Positions 22,579 through 31,760 of a stretch of DNA of 34,452 nucleotides are shown piece after piece. Position 1 is the stretch's first letter; every line of letters starts with the position of its first letter. Made by a program: the position numbers and the translations under genes. The DNA comes from an uncultured Bacilli bacterium (GTDB lineage: Bacteria > Bacillota_I > Bacilli_A > RF39 > UBA660). The stretch lies in NCBI GenBank assembly GCA_934167885.1, contig CAKPMB010000017.1:1-34452 (forward strand), read 5' to 3'. Below the pieces are notes generated by a model. It was not told the origin of the DNA. It searched no databases and saw only the letters and a program-made list of their open reading frames with translations.

Positions 22579-24254
22579 CGATACTCCTTTAAAAATGCAC
22601 TTTTTTGACTCTTATACTTAGTTAAATTACTACTATTATTCCAAGTCATATAACCACCATTCAATCCTTCTTTATATAAAGCTTCAATTTGTTCGATTAA
22701 TTTCTCACCATTATAGGTTACAGTTGGATTCCAATATGGTGTATTATAAGCGGTTATCCAAGTTCTAGCAATAGCGGGTGTTTTAATTTCTTGTTGACGT
22801 TTATACGCAGTTTTGGCCCAATTGCTCATTGTCCATCCTGGATTAGTCCAATATTTAGAATTAGTTCTATCAAAGTGATCAGTATAGGGCATAGCACTTA
22901 TGGCATCAACTACATTTGATAAAGCAGGCCAATATTGACCATACGCTGTCACATAACCACTACTACTTTCACCAAAGACATCACATGATACATATACATT
23001 TAAAGCATGTAATTCTTTAGTAGCATACATAAGAAAACGTTGAATAGCTTCAGCTTTGGTTTCATTATAAACATTTTTGTAATTAACACTACCACTCTTT
23101 TCTTTAGACATTAAACCATCTGGAAAACGCACATAATCAAATTGTATTTCATTAAAGCCCATTTCCATAACTGCTTCACGTGCTAACAAAACATTATATT
23201 CCCAAACATCACGATTAAAAGCGCTTGGCCAATAACTACTTTGATGATATAAAGGACTACCACTAGCATTACTAATAGCTTTATCTTTGTTATCAGTTAT
23301 ATAATATGAATCTTTAAAAGTTGTAATTCTTCCAATAACATAAAAACCAGCCTCTTTAATCTTTTTTATAGCATTTTTATAATTATCAAAAGAATTTTGA
23401 GCGTATTTATAACTAGTTGGCGAATATTCTTTCATGACAAGAGATGCGTATGCTGATACTCCACTATCTTTTATATCAACCACAAAGGCATTAATCTTAG
23501 TTGTTTTGGCATATTCAATATAAGCATCAACATTCGAAATAACACTTTTAGTGCCATTTAAATAAAGGGCATACACATTATCAGGCATTTGATTATCAGC
23601 AAATTTGGGTTTAATAACTGGATAATAATCAAGAGTTTTAGCACTACCGCCACCTAATGTATTACCAACTTTAGCATGAATTTTATAAATACCATCTTCA
23701 TCATATGGAGCACTAGCTTCTTTTAGATTATCAAGAACATATTCTTGATAATAATATCCTTCTTCTTGTTTAGTAGTCTTAACTTTATACATATTAACAC
23801 TACCATCCTCATTTAAAACATCATAGCCAATAACTTCTAATTCATCCCCTTTATTAGCAAGAGATAAAAGTTTAGTGCCATCAGTAGTTTCTTTTAAATT
23901 GGCAGCAGTTCTAACATATACCTTTTTCTCTTGAACACATAAATCTTTGGTTTTAGCTAAATTTTGTTTTAAAACATAATATGTATTATCATTTAAGGTT
24001 ATCTTAACATAATCACCATCCAGTGTTTTATCCATGAATGCACGAACCATAACCCCTCTAGAAACAGTTGTTACTAACTCTTTATTTTCATTATAAACAT
24101 CAACTGTTTTAATGTTATTAGCAAGATAGTATTCATCATATTTGTTTTTATTCTTGTATATAGAATAAAAACAAAAAGAACCTATCAAGATAAATAACAT
24201 AAGCAATATAATTACTACATTTTTCATTCTTAATTTTCTTTTTGTTTTTCTCAT
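22575..24254 (-). CDS. DUF4015 putative glycoside hydrolase with SH3-like N-terminal modules
   Basis: A membrane-anchored extracellular protein of 559 residues. It has one N-terminal membrane helix (VVIILLMLFILIGSFCFYSIY), about 180 residues of SH3-like modules (VDVYNENKELVTTVSRG, then KKVYVRTAANLKETTDGTKLL), and then a TIM-barrel-type domain with INAFVVDIKDSG, YVIGRITTFKDSYY, MGFNEIQFDYVRFPDG, VSCDVFGESSSG and NGGYMTWNNSSN. These match the putative glycosyl hydrolase domain DUF4015 (PF13200). Asp/Glu residues in VVDIKD and QFDYVRFPD are likely catalytic or ligand residues. The likely substrate is a wall or surface glycan, inferred from localisation. GGTGATAATAAT precedes the ATG. Confidence 0.85.
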   Translation of the reverse strand: MRKTKRKLRMKNVVIILLMLFILIGSFCFYSIYKNKNKYDEYYLANNIKTVDVYNENKELVTTVSRGVMVRAFMDKTLDGDYVKITLNDNTYYVLKQNLAKTKDLCVQEKKVYVRTAANLKETTDGTKLLSLANKGDELEVIGYDVLNEDGSVNMYKVKTTKQEEGYYYQEYVLDNLKEASAPYDEDGIYKIHAKVGNTLGGGSAKTLDYYPVIKPKFADNQMPDNVYALYLNGTKSVISNVDAYIEYAKTTKINAFVVDIKDSGVSAYASLVMKEYSPTSYKYAQNSFDNYKNAIKKIKEAGFYVIGRITTFKDSYYITDNKDKAISNASGSPLYHQSSYWPSAFNRDVWEYNVLLAREAVMEMGFNEIQFDYVRFPDGLMSKEKSGSVNYKNVYNETKAEAIQRFLMYATKELHALNVYVSCDVFGESSSGYVTAYGQYWPALSNVVDAISAMPYTDHFDRTNSKYWTNPGWTMSNWAKTAYKRQQEIKTPAIARTWITAYNTPYWNPTVTYNGEKLIEQIEALYKEGLNGGYMTWNNSSNLTKYKSQKSAFLKEYR

Positions 24255-24261
24255 ATTATTA

Positions 24262-26049
24262 TCACCATTCCGTTATGTAAATATCTTGTTTTACTACAAT
24301 AGTTGCTCTACTTGTTTTATATACAGCATCTAGTCCATCTGAATAGTTGGATGATAAAATGCCAAGACGTTCAATAAATGGTGAAGTAGCATATGGCATA
24401 TAGATATTTTTAGAAATGCCATAAAATTCACCAATACCATCACCATAATGACTTGCTTTATTTGTTTTATCTCTATAGTCATAAGCATCATAATAGCGAT
24501 TATCAAGAGCATTTTTAAATAATTTGCTATTGAATTTATTATTTTTTAATACATTACCCATTACAAAAGAACTACTCATAGAATTTAAATCATAAATACC
24601 ATAAACATTACCTGTAGAAGATGATCCTTCACCAATATTTGGAACATTATAAACATAATTTTTTCCTTGATAATTAGTCATACCTGTTACGTTAACAGTT
24701 GCTTTTGAAAAGACATTGCGATTATCTTGGCTATACTTTTCATTGGATAGTTTACCGTAAGAACTATAAGTAAGATAAATAATAGAACCCATTTCATAAC
24801 TTTTTATCATATGAATATCAATATCATTACTATCATTTTCAATAAGACCATCTGCTTTAAGCTTGGACGTTGTATTTACAAAGCCATGAATATTACCGTA
24901 AAGTTCCATTGAACGAATATTTCTAAACATGTTAGCAATATTTATATAATTAAGTGGTGTTTTGTTAGGTATTGATAAGATATTTAAACTATCCTTATTA
25001 CAATTAGCAGTATTATTAGATGAAGAACATTTATTATCATTAGTGCTAAGTTCAAACTTAGATATCCAAATTCCTGTTAACTCTTCATTATTAAAAGTAA
25101 AGGCTGGATGAGTATACGTTGTTTTACCAACGGTAACTTTGCCATAAGTATTATCAACGCAACTTTCAGATCCATTTTTATAAGAACATTTCATTGTTCC
25201 TGTTGAATCAATGCCTCGTTCAAATTTAATGTCAACTAAATTAGTTTTCCCACTGTCAAAAAGCGTATACTTGTATCTTGGAATCCATACAAAGAATGCT
25301 AAAATATCTTCATTTTTAACAGTAGTTCCTAATTTAGCATTTAAATAATTTGCTCTACTTTTATCAGTTACTGTTACAACATTTGCCCATTCTCTATTAG
25401 TATAATCATACCACTTATAATTAATATCTGTATTCTTACTGTCAGCAATTTTCCAATTTTCATCTTTGTAGTCATAATAAACTGGAATCATATTATCTTT
25501 TAATGTAGGCTCATTTGCTCCAGATTTATCAATATTTATTTTTCCAGCATCAACTTTAATAATCTTATTCCAAGTTCCCATTAAAGCTTCACTATCATAA
25601 CTTAACCAAACCTTTAGTGAATACTCTCTAACGCTTGACGAATTAAGTGTTCCGGAATCAATAACCCCATTTTCATCTAAGGTTTTAACATCGCCACTTT
25701 TACCATCAATCGTTAATTGATATCTTATATTGTTGTTACTTATACTACTTTTCACATCCCCATCTACAAGACGCACGGTATATTCTTGTGACTTAGTATC
25801 ATCATTGGAAATACTAAAAGTAAAAGGAGCATTTAAAAGACCAAACTTATCAATAGTTGGGGCAACCTCACCTAAATTAACGCTAGACATTGAATCATTT
25901 AAACCAAATTTAATATCTGAAACCTTCAAATAATTAACTTTGCCCTCTGTTTGATTTATAGTTGTCCATGCAAAACTATAAACAAGCAATCCAACCGAAA
26001 CACTCATCAATAACAAAATTACTATAATCTTACCACGACTAAAACGCAT
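24262..26049 (-). CDS. Membrane-anchored surface protein
   Basis: 595 residues with an N-terminal membrane helix (IIVILLLMSVSVGLLVYSFAW) and a long extracellular part. The first ~170 residues are Ig- or TasA-like beta sandwich sequence (FTFSISNDDTKSQEYTVRLV). Then comes a block DNMIPVYYDYKDENWKIAD, YKWYDYTNREWANVVTV and DILAFFVWIPRYKYTLF. As I remember it, this block recurs in surface proteins of uncultured Bacilli and Clostridia, with no known biochemical role. There are Cys pairs in the middle (CSYKNGSESC). ATG 26049 is chosen for AGGTGAGGGT before it. The gene ends eight bases before the glycosidase-like start, so they form one unit. Confidence 0.7.
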   Translation of the reverse strand: MRFSRGKIIVILLLMSVSVGLLVYSFAWTTINQTEGKVNYLKVSDIKFGLNDSMSSVNLGEVAPTIDKFGLLNAPFTFSISNDDTKSQEYTVRLVDGDVKSSISNNNIRYQLTIDGKSGDVKTLDENGVIDSGTLNSSSVREYSLKVWLSYDSEALMGTWNKIIKVDAGKINIDKSGANEPTLKDNMIPVYYDYKDENWKIADSKNTDINYKWYDYTNREWANVVTVTDKSRANYLNAKLGTTVKNEDILAFFVWIPRYKYTLFDSGKTNLVDIKFERGIDSTGTMKCSYKNGSESCVDNTYGKVTVGKTTYTHPAFTFNNEELTGIWISKFELSTNDNKCSSSNNTANCNKDSLNILSIPNKTPLNYINIANMFRNIRSMELYGNIHGFVNTTSKLKADGLIENDSNDIDIHMIKSYEMGSIIYLTYSSYGKLSNEKYSQDNRNVFSKATVNVTGMTNYQGKNYVYNVPNIGEGSSSTGNVYGIYDLNSMSSSFVMGNVLKNNKFNSKLFKNALDNRYYDAYDYRDKTNKASHYGDGIGEFYGISKNIYMPYATSPFIERLGILSSNYSDGLDAVYKTSRATIVVKQDIYITEW

Positions 26050-26135
26050 ACCCTCACCTATCCTACATAAATTATAACACATAATTATTTTTTTAAACAA
26101 TATATTTTCTCAAATTAAAATAGAACCTTTAATGT

Positions 26136-27032
26136 TTACAATTTGCTCCTTGGATGCGTGTTATAATAAACATCCATAATTCTATCAAATGTGACATGTG
26201 TATAAATACCAGTGGTGCTTATAGAAGAATGTCCTAACAATTCTTGCACCGTTAATAAATCACAACCATTATTCAATAAATGCGTGGCAAAAGTGTGGCG
26301 TAAAACATGGGGTGATATTTTTTTAGAAATAGATGTATTTTGAATAATCTTATTAAGAATAAGAGCAATTCCTCTTGTTGTTATTCCAACGCCATATCTA
26401 TTTAATATTAGGAAATTATTGTCCTTTTCTTTACGCAATTCAAAGATTCTCTCTAAATACAATTTTAAATATCTAGCGCAAACAGCATTATAATAAACAA
26501 TTCGTTCCTTGCTTCCTTTACCACAAACTCTAATTTCCATATTTTCAAAATTAATATCATCAATCTTAATATTAACAAGTTCTGATACTCGAACACCAGT
26601 TGCATATAAAAGTTCCATTATAAGCCTATCTCGAAGTCCTAAAATAGAAGTAGTATCAATACTATCAAATATTTCAAGCATTTCATTATAATTTAAATAT
26701 TGTGGCAATTTTTGATTTTTTTTAGGCAAACAAACATTAACAAACGGATTATTTAAAACTTCGTTAGAACGCACCAAAAACTTATAAAAACCTCTTAAGG
26801 AACTTATCTTCCTACGAATACTAGCACTACTATTCCCCCTCTTCTCATAATAATCCAAAAGTCCTCGGATATCACTATATAAAACTTCATTATAATGCAA
26901 ATTCTCTCTATGCAAATATTCAAAATATTCAGAAATATCATCCTCATAACTTGAAATAGTATTATCACTATAATTACGATTATATCTCAAATATTTTGAA
27001 TATGCCTTCAAACTGTCTCTATCTTTATTCAT
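26136..27032 (-). CDS. xerC: Tyrosine recombinase, XerC-like
   Basis: A second Xer-type recombinase (298 residues), full length, with the SAM-like N-terminal domain (SKYLRYNRNYSDNTISSYEDD) and all catalytic residues: Arg in GVRVSELVNI, Lys in GKGSKERIVYY, HVLRHTFATHLLNNG, LLGHSSISTT and Tyr in GIYTHV. It differs clearly from the xerD at 3275-4186. I take it as the XerC partner for dif recombination; an XerD-like paralogue of another role is possible. There is no Shine-Dalgarno sequence before the ATG, and the TATAAT is only 17 bases upstream, so the message has a very short leader. Confidence 0.85.
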   Translation of the reverse strand: MNKDRDSLKAYSKYLRYNRNYSDNTISSYEDDISEYFEYLHRENLHYNEVLYSDIRGLLDYYEKRGNSSASIRRKISSLRGFYKFLVRSNEVLNNPFVNVCLPKKNQKLPQYLNYNEMLEIFDSIDTTSILGLRDRLIMELLYATGVRVSELVNIKIDDINFENMEIRVCGKGSKERIVYYNAVCARYLKLYLERIFELRKEKDNNFLILNRYGVGITTRGIALILNKIIQNTSISKKISPHVLRHTFATHLLNNGCDLLTVQELLGHSSISTTGIYTHVTFDRIMDVYYNTHPRSKL

Positions 27033-27056
27033 AATACTATTTTAATAAGATTATAA
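27030..27056 (-). promoter_or_regulatory. xerC -10 element with near-leaderless start
   Basis: TATAAT (27055-27050, minus strand) is separated from the ATG at 27032 by 17 bases, predicting a leader of roughly ten bases. The sequence between, CTTATTAAAATAGTATT, has no ribosome-binding match. Confidence 0.45.
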
Positions 27057-27069
27057 AATTAAAGCAAGA

Positions 27070-27103
27070 TAAAAACGATAACCAAAGTTAATTATCGTTT
27101 TAA
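27070..27103. terminator. Bidirectional intrinsic terminator
   Basis: Perfect 10-bp stem AAAACGATAA (27072-27081) / TTATCGTTTT (27092-27101), 10-nt loop, T-rich after the stem on both strands. It closes the pseudogene unit before xerC. Confidence 0.8.
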
Positions 27104-27106
27104 ATT

Positions 27107-27478
27107 TTATTTAAATTGCACAATCATCGACAAGTTATTAGATGAGGTAATATCACCATATACTTTAATTTCAAAATGATGTGTTTAATTAGGATATATA
27201 ACATCATACCCATCTAATACATTATCAAAAACTTCCAAGACAATATCATAATAACGAGTATTTTGATAGTTTGATGAAACATCAATATAATAACAATTAT
27301 CTAAAAAATCATCATTAGTAAGTGATAACACTTTAGTTTAGCTTTCTAAAATAGTATCAATCATATTATAAGCATCATGTAATCTTTTTCGTAATATACT
27401 ATCAAAAATTAAACATTAAAAAAATTGATATAACAATCGACAAATTTTCTCTTCTAATAAATTCCCATAAAAACGCCA
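27107..27478 (-). pseudogene. Pseudogene with three in-frame TAA codons, about 120 codons
   Basis: One continuous reading frame runs from about 27478 to the TAA at 27107, broken only by TAA at 27416-27418, 27338-27340 and 27185-27187, with no frameshift. The pieces read as normal protein: GNLLEEKICRLLYQFF, then FDSILRKRLHDAYNMIDTILES, then TNDDFLDNCYYIDVSSNYQN and YYDIVLEVFDNVLDGYDVIYPN, then THHFEIKVYGDI. I do not recognise the family. A good promoter (TTGAAT-16-TATAAT) lies directly upstream and a terminator downstream. No clear start codon remains; an alternative 25-codon GTG ORF overlaps the first part in another frame. It is best read as a recently inactivated gene, or one with sequencing or strain-specific changes. 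Confidence 0.6.
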
Positions 27479-27480
27479 CT

Positions 27481-27508
27481 ATTATATCATATTTTAAAAG
27501 TTATTCAA
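27481..27508 (-). promoter_or_regulatory. Promoter upstream of the pseudogene
   Basis: TTGAAT (27508-27503) and TATAAT (27486-27481), 16-nt spacer, minus strand. The -35 overlaps the stop codon region of the DnaB-type gene. Confidence 0.55.
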
Positions 27509-28775
27509 ACTCTTTTAATATATCATTAAATTCTTGAATATTCTCTTTATTCTTCTCTTCTGTTTGTAAAAACCAATCAGGAACTTTCGCTTCAGTAATC
27601 TTATCTTTTTTATTAGTAATTTTAATATTTTTTGATATCTTATTATGTTCTTTACGACATATCATCATCGCTTCTTTAACGGTTTCAACATTCATTCTTC
27701 GCCATTGACCAGCGATAGTTTCAACTAATTCTTTGTTAAGTTTATTATTTGTTGTTTTTAAAACATAATCGATCAAGACATTAACAACACCCGGATTTAA
27801 TTTTTGATCAACTAAAAGATTTTCAACAATGCGTTTGTCTCTGCTGGTTGGTTCAGCATTATTGTAACATCCTTTAAGAAAATCATAGGGACTAACACTT
27901 TCAAAAACTCTTATTGCTTTAGCAACTGGACTATCACCAAGAGGTTCACGCAAATGATCTGGTTGTTTGTTGTATATTAAGGTTGGTAATTTACCATTAT
28001 TTTCAAATTTATAAAAATCTTGACATGATTTTCGTAACTCTTTAGCATTAATTAATCCTTTTTCATTAATTGAATTTCTAACTAAACTTTGCATATTTAA
28101 ATTATCTATTTTATATAAATATGCCAAATCAATAATTAATTCAATTGTTTCCTTATTAAAACACTTCTCGCTAGTCATTCTTCGTGGAATACCACTTATA
28201 ATAAGATTTATATCAATATTACTTTCAATTTCAAGTTTTCGGCTTTTATCGTTAATAATATTGTCATTTTCAATAGAATAACCATTAACACTAGTAAAGA
28301 CGCTATCAAAAGATGACGTAATGTCAAGGTATTCCTTAGTATTAATGCGAAGAGTTTTAAACTTATCAACAAGACGTTCATATTCTACTTTACCAATATT
28401 ATTATATAAAACAACATTCAAAATAGGATGATTTAAAAATTCATAAGCACTAATTGGTGAATACAAAATATATAAATAATTATTAATATTATCTTCCTTA
28501 TAAAAAGTTTTCATAAGACCAATTGCTTCTAACTTCTCACGTGATTTAACAATTGTTTCTAAATTCGTCTGCATATTCGTCATCAAGTGATGATGTGTTA
28601 AAATTTCACTTTCAACGTCATTTTTATTTAAATCATTAATTAAAGTTAAATACAAATTAACCGCCATATAACCAATAATAGGTTGATATAAAACCATTAA
28701 AACTTTTCGTTTATCTTCTTCAAAAATACCTCGATTAAATACTTTATACGTATCCGCTGGTAAAATCGTTCGCAT
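27501..28775 (-). CDS. dnaB: Replication initiation and membrane attachment protein, DnaB (Firmicutes type)
   Basis: The Gram-positive DnaB/DnaD-type helicase-loading protein, not the replicative helicase. It is recruited with DnaD to oriC and helps DnaI load the helicase. Marks: the winged-helix N-terminus (VLMVLYQPIIGYMAVNLYLTL, the family's most conserved block), EKLEAIGLMKTF and YLYILYSPISAYEFL, and the C-terminal DnaD-like domain with PYDFLKGCYNN, RIVENLLVDQKLNPGVVNVLIDYVL and IAGQWRRMNVETVKEAM. ATG 28775 is chosen for GGTGATTTAT before it; the frame extends to 28835 without support. In B. subtilis the neighbours are nrdR and dnaI. Here nrdG lies upstream and a pseudogene downstream, so dnaI must be elsewhere. 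Confidence 0.9.
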   Translation of the reverse strand: MRTILPADTYKVFNRGIFEEDKRKVLMVLYQPIIGYMAVNLYLTLINDLNKNDVESEILTHHHLMTNMQTNLETIVKSREKLEAIGLMKTFYKEDNINNYLYILYSPISAYEFLNHPILNVVLYNNIGKVEYERLVDKFKTLRINTKEYLDITSSFDSVFTSVNGYSIENDNIINDKSRKLEIESNIDINLIISGIPRRMTSEKCFNKETIELIIDLAYLYKIDNLNMQSLVRNSINEKGLINAKELRKSCQDFYKFENNGKLPTLIYNKQPDHLREPLGDSPVAKAIRVFESVSPYDFLKGCYNNAEPTSRDKRIVENLLVDQKLNPGVVNVLIDYVLKTTNNKLNKELVETIAGQWRRMNVETVKEAMMICRKEHNKISKNIKITNKKDKITEAKVPDWFLQTEEKNKENIQEFNDILKEFE

Positions 28776-28799
28776 ATAAATCACCATCCATAATTTTAA

Positions 28800-28862
28800 C
28801 AAAAAAAAAGCCATCATTCTAGCCTTAACTGTCAAAAAACAATTAAATTAGAACAGGCTTTT
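28800..28862 (-). terminator. Possible terminator of the nrdDG operon
   Basis: On the minus strand AGCC-TG-TTCTA pairs with TAGAA-TGAT-GGCT across a 28-nt loop, followed by nine T. The upstream arm overlaps the last nrdG codons. The interrupted stem makes this less certain than the others; the T-run is convincing. Confidence 0.45.
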
Positions 28863-29364
28863 TATTTTTGTATTTTTTTATGGTAACAGCTCTCTTCTTT
28901 TTAAGAGACGATGAAACATTAATAATTCGTTGATTAGTGCTTCCTCGATACATAGCGTCATAACTTTTTAAATCCATAATAAACTTTCCATCAACTAAAA
29001 CATCGATATATTTTAAAAATTCAACACATTCAGGACGCTCTAACAATTCCTCAAAATCAAACCCGGTATAACACCATACATTATAATTAAGTTCTTTAGC
29101 GCGTTTGGCAATTATTGTGCAAGGAATAGGTTGCATCATAGGATCACCACCTGAAAAAGTAATACCATCTTGACCTTCTAAAGATTCAATTTCATTGATT
29201 AAATCCGAAACAGATGCTTCGTAACCACCAGTAAAAGAATGTGTTTGGGGATTATGGCATCCCTTGCAGTGATGAGGGCATCCTTGTGTCCAAATAACAC
29301 TTCTTATGCCTTCACCATCTACACAACTATCTATTTGTAAAGGACTTGACAATCTAATTTTCAT
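28843..29364 (-). CDS. nrdG: Anaerobic ribonucleoside-triphosphate reductase activating protein
   Basis: Radical-SAM activase that installs the glycyl radical on NrdD. The iron-sulphur motif C-x3-C-x2-C is in WTQGCPHHCKGCHNP, followed by GITFSGGDPMMQP (the SAM-binding GGDP) and VWCYTGFDFEELL. VLVDGKFIMDL and FRGSTNQR-type sequence YRGSTNQRIINV complete the family pattern. Length 173 is normal, with a slightly basic C-terminal tail (KKKRAVTIKKYKNKKP). Its ATG overlaps the nrdD TGA (ATGA), so the two are coupled. Oxygen-sensitive, consistent with an anaerobic host. Confidence 0.97.
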   Translation of the reverse strand: MKIRLSSPLQIDSCVDGEGIRSVIWTQGCPHHCKGCHNPQTHSFTGGYEASVSDLINEIESLEGQDGITFSGGDPMMQPIPCTIIAKRAKELNYNVWCYTGFDFEELLERPECVEFLKYIDVLVDGKFIMDLKSYDAMYRGSTNQRIINVSSSLKKKRAVTIKKYKNKKPVLI

Positions 29365-31706
29365 GATAAAGTATGTTTTACCCTATCGTGTTCTTCAGCA
29401 CGTTTGCTATTATTAAAACGATCAACTGTTCCCACTAAATAACCAGTAATTCTTCTGATTCTTTCAAACTTTACCCCATCAGTTTCACGACGATTACATC
29501 CTGGACATATATCGCCAATAACACCTGTAAAACCACAAACTGGATCTCTATCAACTGGGTGATTTATAGCACCGTAACCGATACCTGCTTCTTTCATCAT
29601 ACGCACAACCTTAACAAAAGCATCAACATTCTCAGTTAAATCACCATCCATCTCAATATAACTTATATGACCACCATTAGTAAGTGCATGATATGGTGCC
29701 TCTGTTTTAATTTTATTGGCAATACTTGTTTTGTAATAAACTGGAACGTGAAAAGAATTTGTATAATAATCTCTATCCGTAACACCTTTTATTTCACCAT
29801 AAATAGCTTTATCAATGCTTGTAAAACGACCTGATAATCCCTCAGCTGGAGTAGCAATCAAGGCAAAATTAAGTTTGTATTCACGTGAATAAGCATCGGT
29901 TTTATCACGCATAAATTTAATTATACGAAGACCAAGCTCTTGACTTTCTTGACTCTCACCATGATGTTTACCAGTTAAAGCCTTCAAACATTCTGCAAGA
30001 CCAATAAAACCTTCCGTCAAACTACCATGTTTTAATACTCTTCTAATATTGTCGTTATGTTTCAATGATTTAGAATCAATCCATACACCTTGTCCTAATA
30101 AGAAAGGAAAATTATACACATGTTTCTTGCATTGAATTTCAAAGCGTTCAAGTAATTGATCACGAACCATATCCATAGTATCTGATAATTCTTTGAAAAA
30201 ACCATCCAAGTCAGCTTTTTCATTATTAATGATACCATATTTAATACCTAATCTTACTAAGTTGATTGATGTAAATGATAGATTACCACGACCAGTTACA
30301 ATTTCTTTATTAGGATCAACAACATTACCCATAACACGAGTTCGACATCCCATATATGCTATTTCAGTATCAACATTACCTTCCTTGTAATATTGTAAAT
30401 TAAATGGTGAATCAATGAATGAAAAGTTAGGGAATAATCTCTTCGCCGAAACTGAACATGCAAGGCGAAATAAATCGTAATTAGGATCTGTTGGATTGTA
30501 GTTAACTCCTTCTTTTACTTTAAAAATAGAAATTGGGAAAATAGGTGTTTCACCATGACCTAAACCAGCATCCGCTGCTTTTAAATAATTCTCAATAACC
30601 ATACGACCTTCAAAAGAAGTATCCGTTCCAAAATTAATTGATGAAAATGGCACTTGCGCTCCAGCACGTGAATGCATAGTATTTAAATTATGAATAAAAC
30701 TTTCCATTGCTTGATATGTTAATTTATCAGTCCAAACAATTGCCTTTTTATGAGCCTTTCTAAAAATACGTTCTAATTCTTCAGAGTTTTTAAAGTATTT
30801 TTCAAACATATTCATATTAAAATTAACTTCTTTAATCTTTTGAATATCTTTACATACTTTATCCATTTTAACAAAATCAATAAAACCTGTTAATTCTAAG
30901 AAATCAGATAATATACGTTTAAATTCCTTACGGAAAGTGCACACAACACCGGGAGCCATATAATAATCAAAAGCAGGAATCGATTGGCCACCATGTTGAT
31001 CATTTTGATTAGATTGAATAACAATAGCTGCCAAAGCGGCGTAACTCATAATACTATTAGGCGTTCTTAAAAAACCATGGCCTGTAGAAAAACCTTTTTC
31101 AAATAAACGTGATAAATCAATTTGACAACAAGTAGTCGTGCCCATTGGTAAAAAGTCCATATCATGAATGTGAATCATTCCAGCATCATGAGCCTCTGCA
31201 AAACGTTTTTGCATAAAATGTGACTTTGCAAAAGCCTTAGAAACCGTACTGCCATAATGAAGCATTGTTCCCATAGCCGTATCACCATCAACATTAGCAT
31301 TATCACGTTTACTATCCTCATCATTAGAATCTTTAAGTGATAATGATTCTAGCTCCTTTACTAATTTATGTTGATATGACGCAAATACTTTACGTGATTC
31401 ATTACGTTTTTCACGATAATTAGAAAAACTTTCTAAAACATCATAATACTTTAAATCACGCAAATTCTTTTCAATTAAATCCTGAATATCCTCTATTTTA
31501 ATTATTGATAAATCACTATAAATATCATCAATATCAGCAATAACCTTATGATAAACCTTACTTGAATCACTAGCATCATATGGTGTTTCACTAATACTAT
31601 CAAAAGCTTTTTTAATAGCAAGTCCTATTTTATCTTCATTAAATAAAACTTTTTTACCATCCCTTTTTAAGACCTTAAATTTTTTATTCTTACTATCTTT
31701 TTCCAT
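29361..31706 (-). CDS. nrdD: Anaerobic ribonucleoside-triphosphate reductase
   Basis: Makes deoxynucleoside triphosphates anaerobically using a glycyl radical. It has an N-terminal ATP-cone (VLKRDGKKVLFNEDKIGLAIKKAF, about 10-100) that senses dATP/ATP. Catalytic-domain marks are IHIHDMDFLP, the active-site Cys in TTCCQIDL, NTMHSRAGAQVPFSS, GMG-type YMGCRTRVMGN and TGRGNLSFTSINL. The C-terminal zinc site is DPVCGFTGVIGDICPGC and the glycyl-radical loop RRITGYLVGTVDRFN. Length 781 is normal. Ribosome site AAGAAGGAG before ATG; TATAAT at 31744-31739 (minus strand). I see no clear NrdR box upstream. Confidence 0.98.
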   Translation of the reverse strand: MEKDSKNKKFKVLKRDGKKVLFNEDKIGLAIKKAFDSISETPYDASDSSKVYHKVIADIDDIYSDLSIIKIEDIQDLIEKNLRDLKYYDVLESFSNYREKRNESRKVFASYQHKLVKELESLSLKDSNDEDSKRDNANVDGDTAMGTMLHYGSTVSKAFAKSHFMQKRFAEAHDAGMIHIHDMDFLPMGTTTCCQIDLSRLFEKGFSTGHGFLRTPNSIMSYAALAAIVIQSNQNDQHGGQSIPAFDYYMAPGVVCTFRKEFKRILSDFLELTGFIDFVKMDKVCKDIQKIKEVNFNMNMFEKYFKNSEELERIFRKAHKKAIVWTDKLTYQAMESFIHNLNTMHSRAGAQVPFSSINFGTDTSFEGRMVIENYLKAADAGLGHGETPIFPISIFKVKEGVNYNPTDPNYDLFRLACSVSAKRLFPNFSFIDSPFNLQYYKEGNVDTEIAYMGCRTRVMGNVVDPNKEIVTGRGNLSFTSINLVRLGIKYGIINNEKADLDGFFKELSDTMDMVRDQLLERFEIQCKKHVYNFPFLLGQGVWIDSKSLKHNDNIRRVLKHGSLTEGFIGLAECLKALTGKHHGESQESQELGLRIIKFMRDKTDAYSREYKLNFALIATPAEGLSGRFTSIDKAIYGEIKGVTDRDYYTNSFHVPVYYKTSIANKIKTEAPYHALTNGGHISYIEMDGDLTENVDAFVKVVRMMKEAGIGYGAINHPVDRDPVCGFTGVIGDICPGCNRRETDGVKFERIRRITGYLVGTVDRFNNSKRAEEHDRVKHTLS

Positions 31707-31738
31707 GATAACTCCTTCTTTATTTATAAACCTTCTCT

Positions 31739-31744
31739 ATTATA
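31739..31744 (-). promoter_or_regulatory. nrdD -10 element
   Basis: TATAAT on the minus strand, 32 bases before the nrdD ATG. No clear -35 is seen; the gltX hairpin at 31761-31786 begins about 17 bases upstream. Confidence 0.45.
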
Positions 31745-31760
31745 ACATTCGCTAATTTAT

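Noticed and set aside
27107..27478. TAA recoding or stop-codon readthrough as an explanation for the three stops
   Set aside because: TAA ends many genes here normally and no recoding signal is visible; a pseudogene is simpler.
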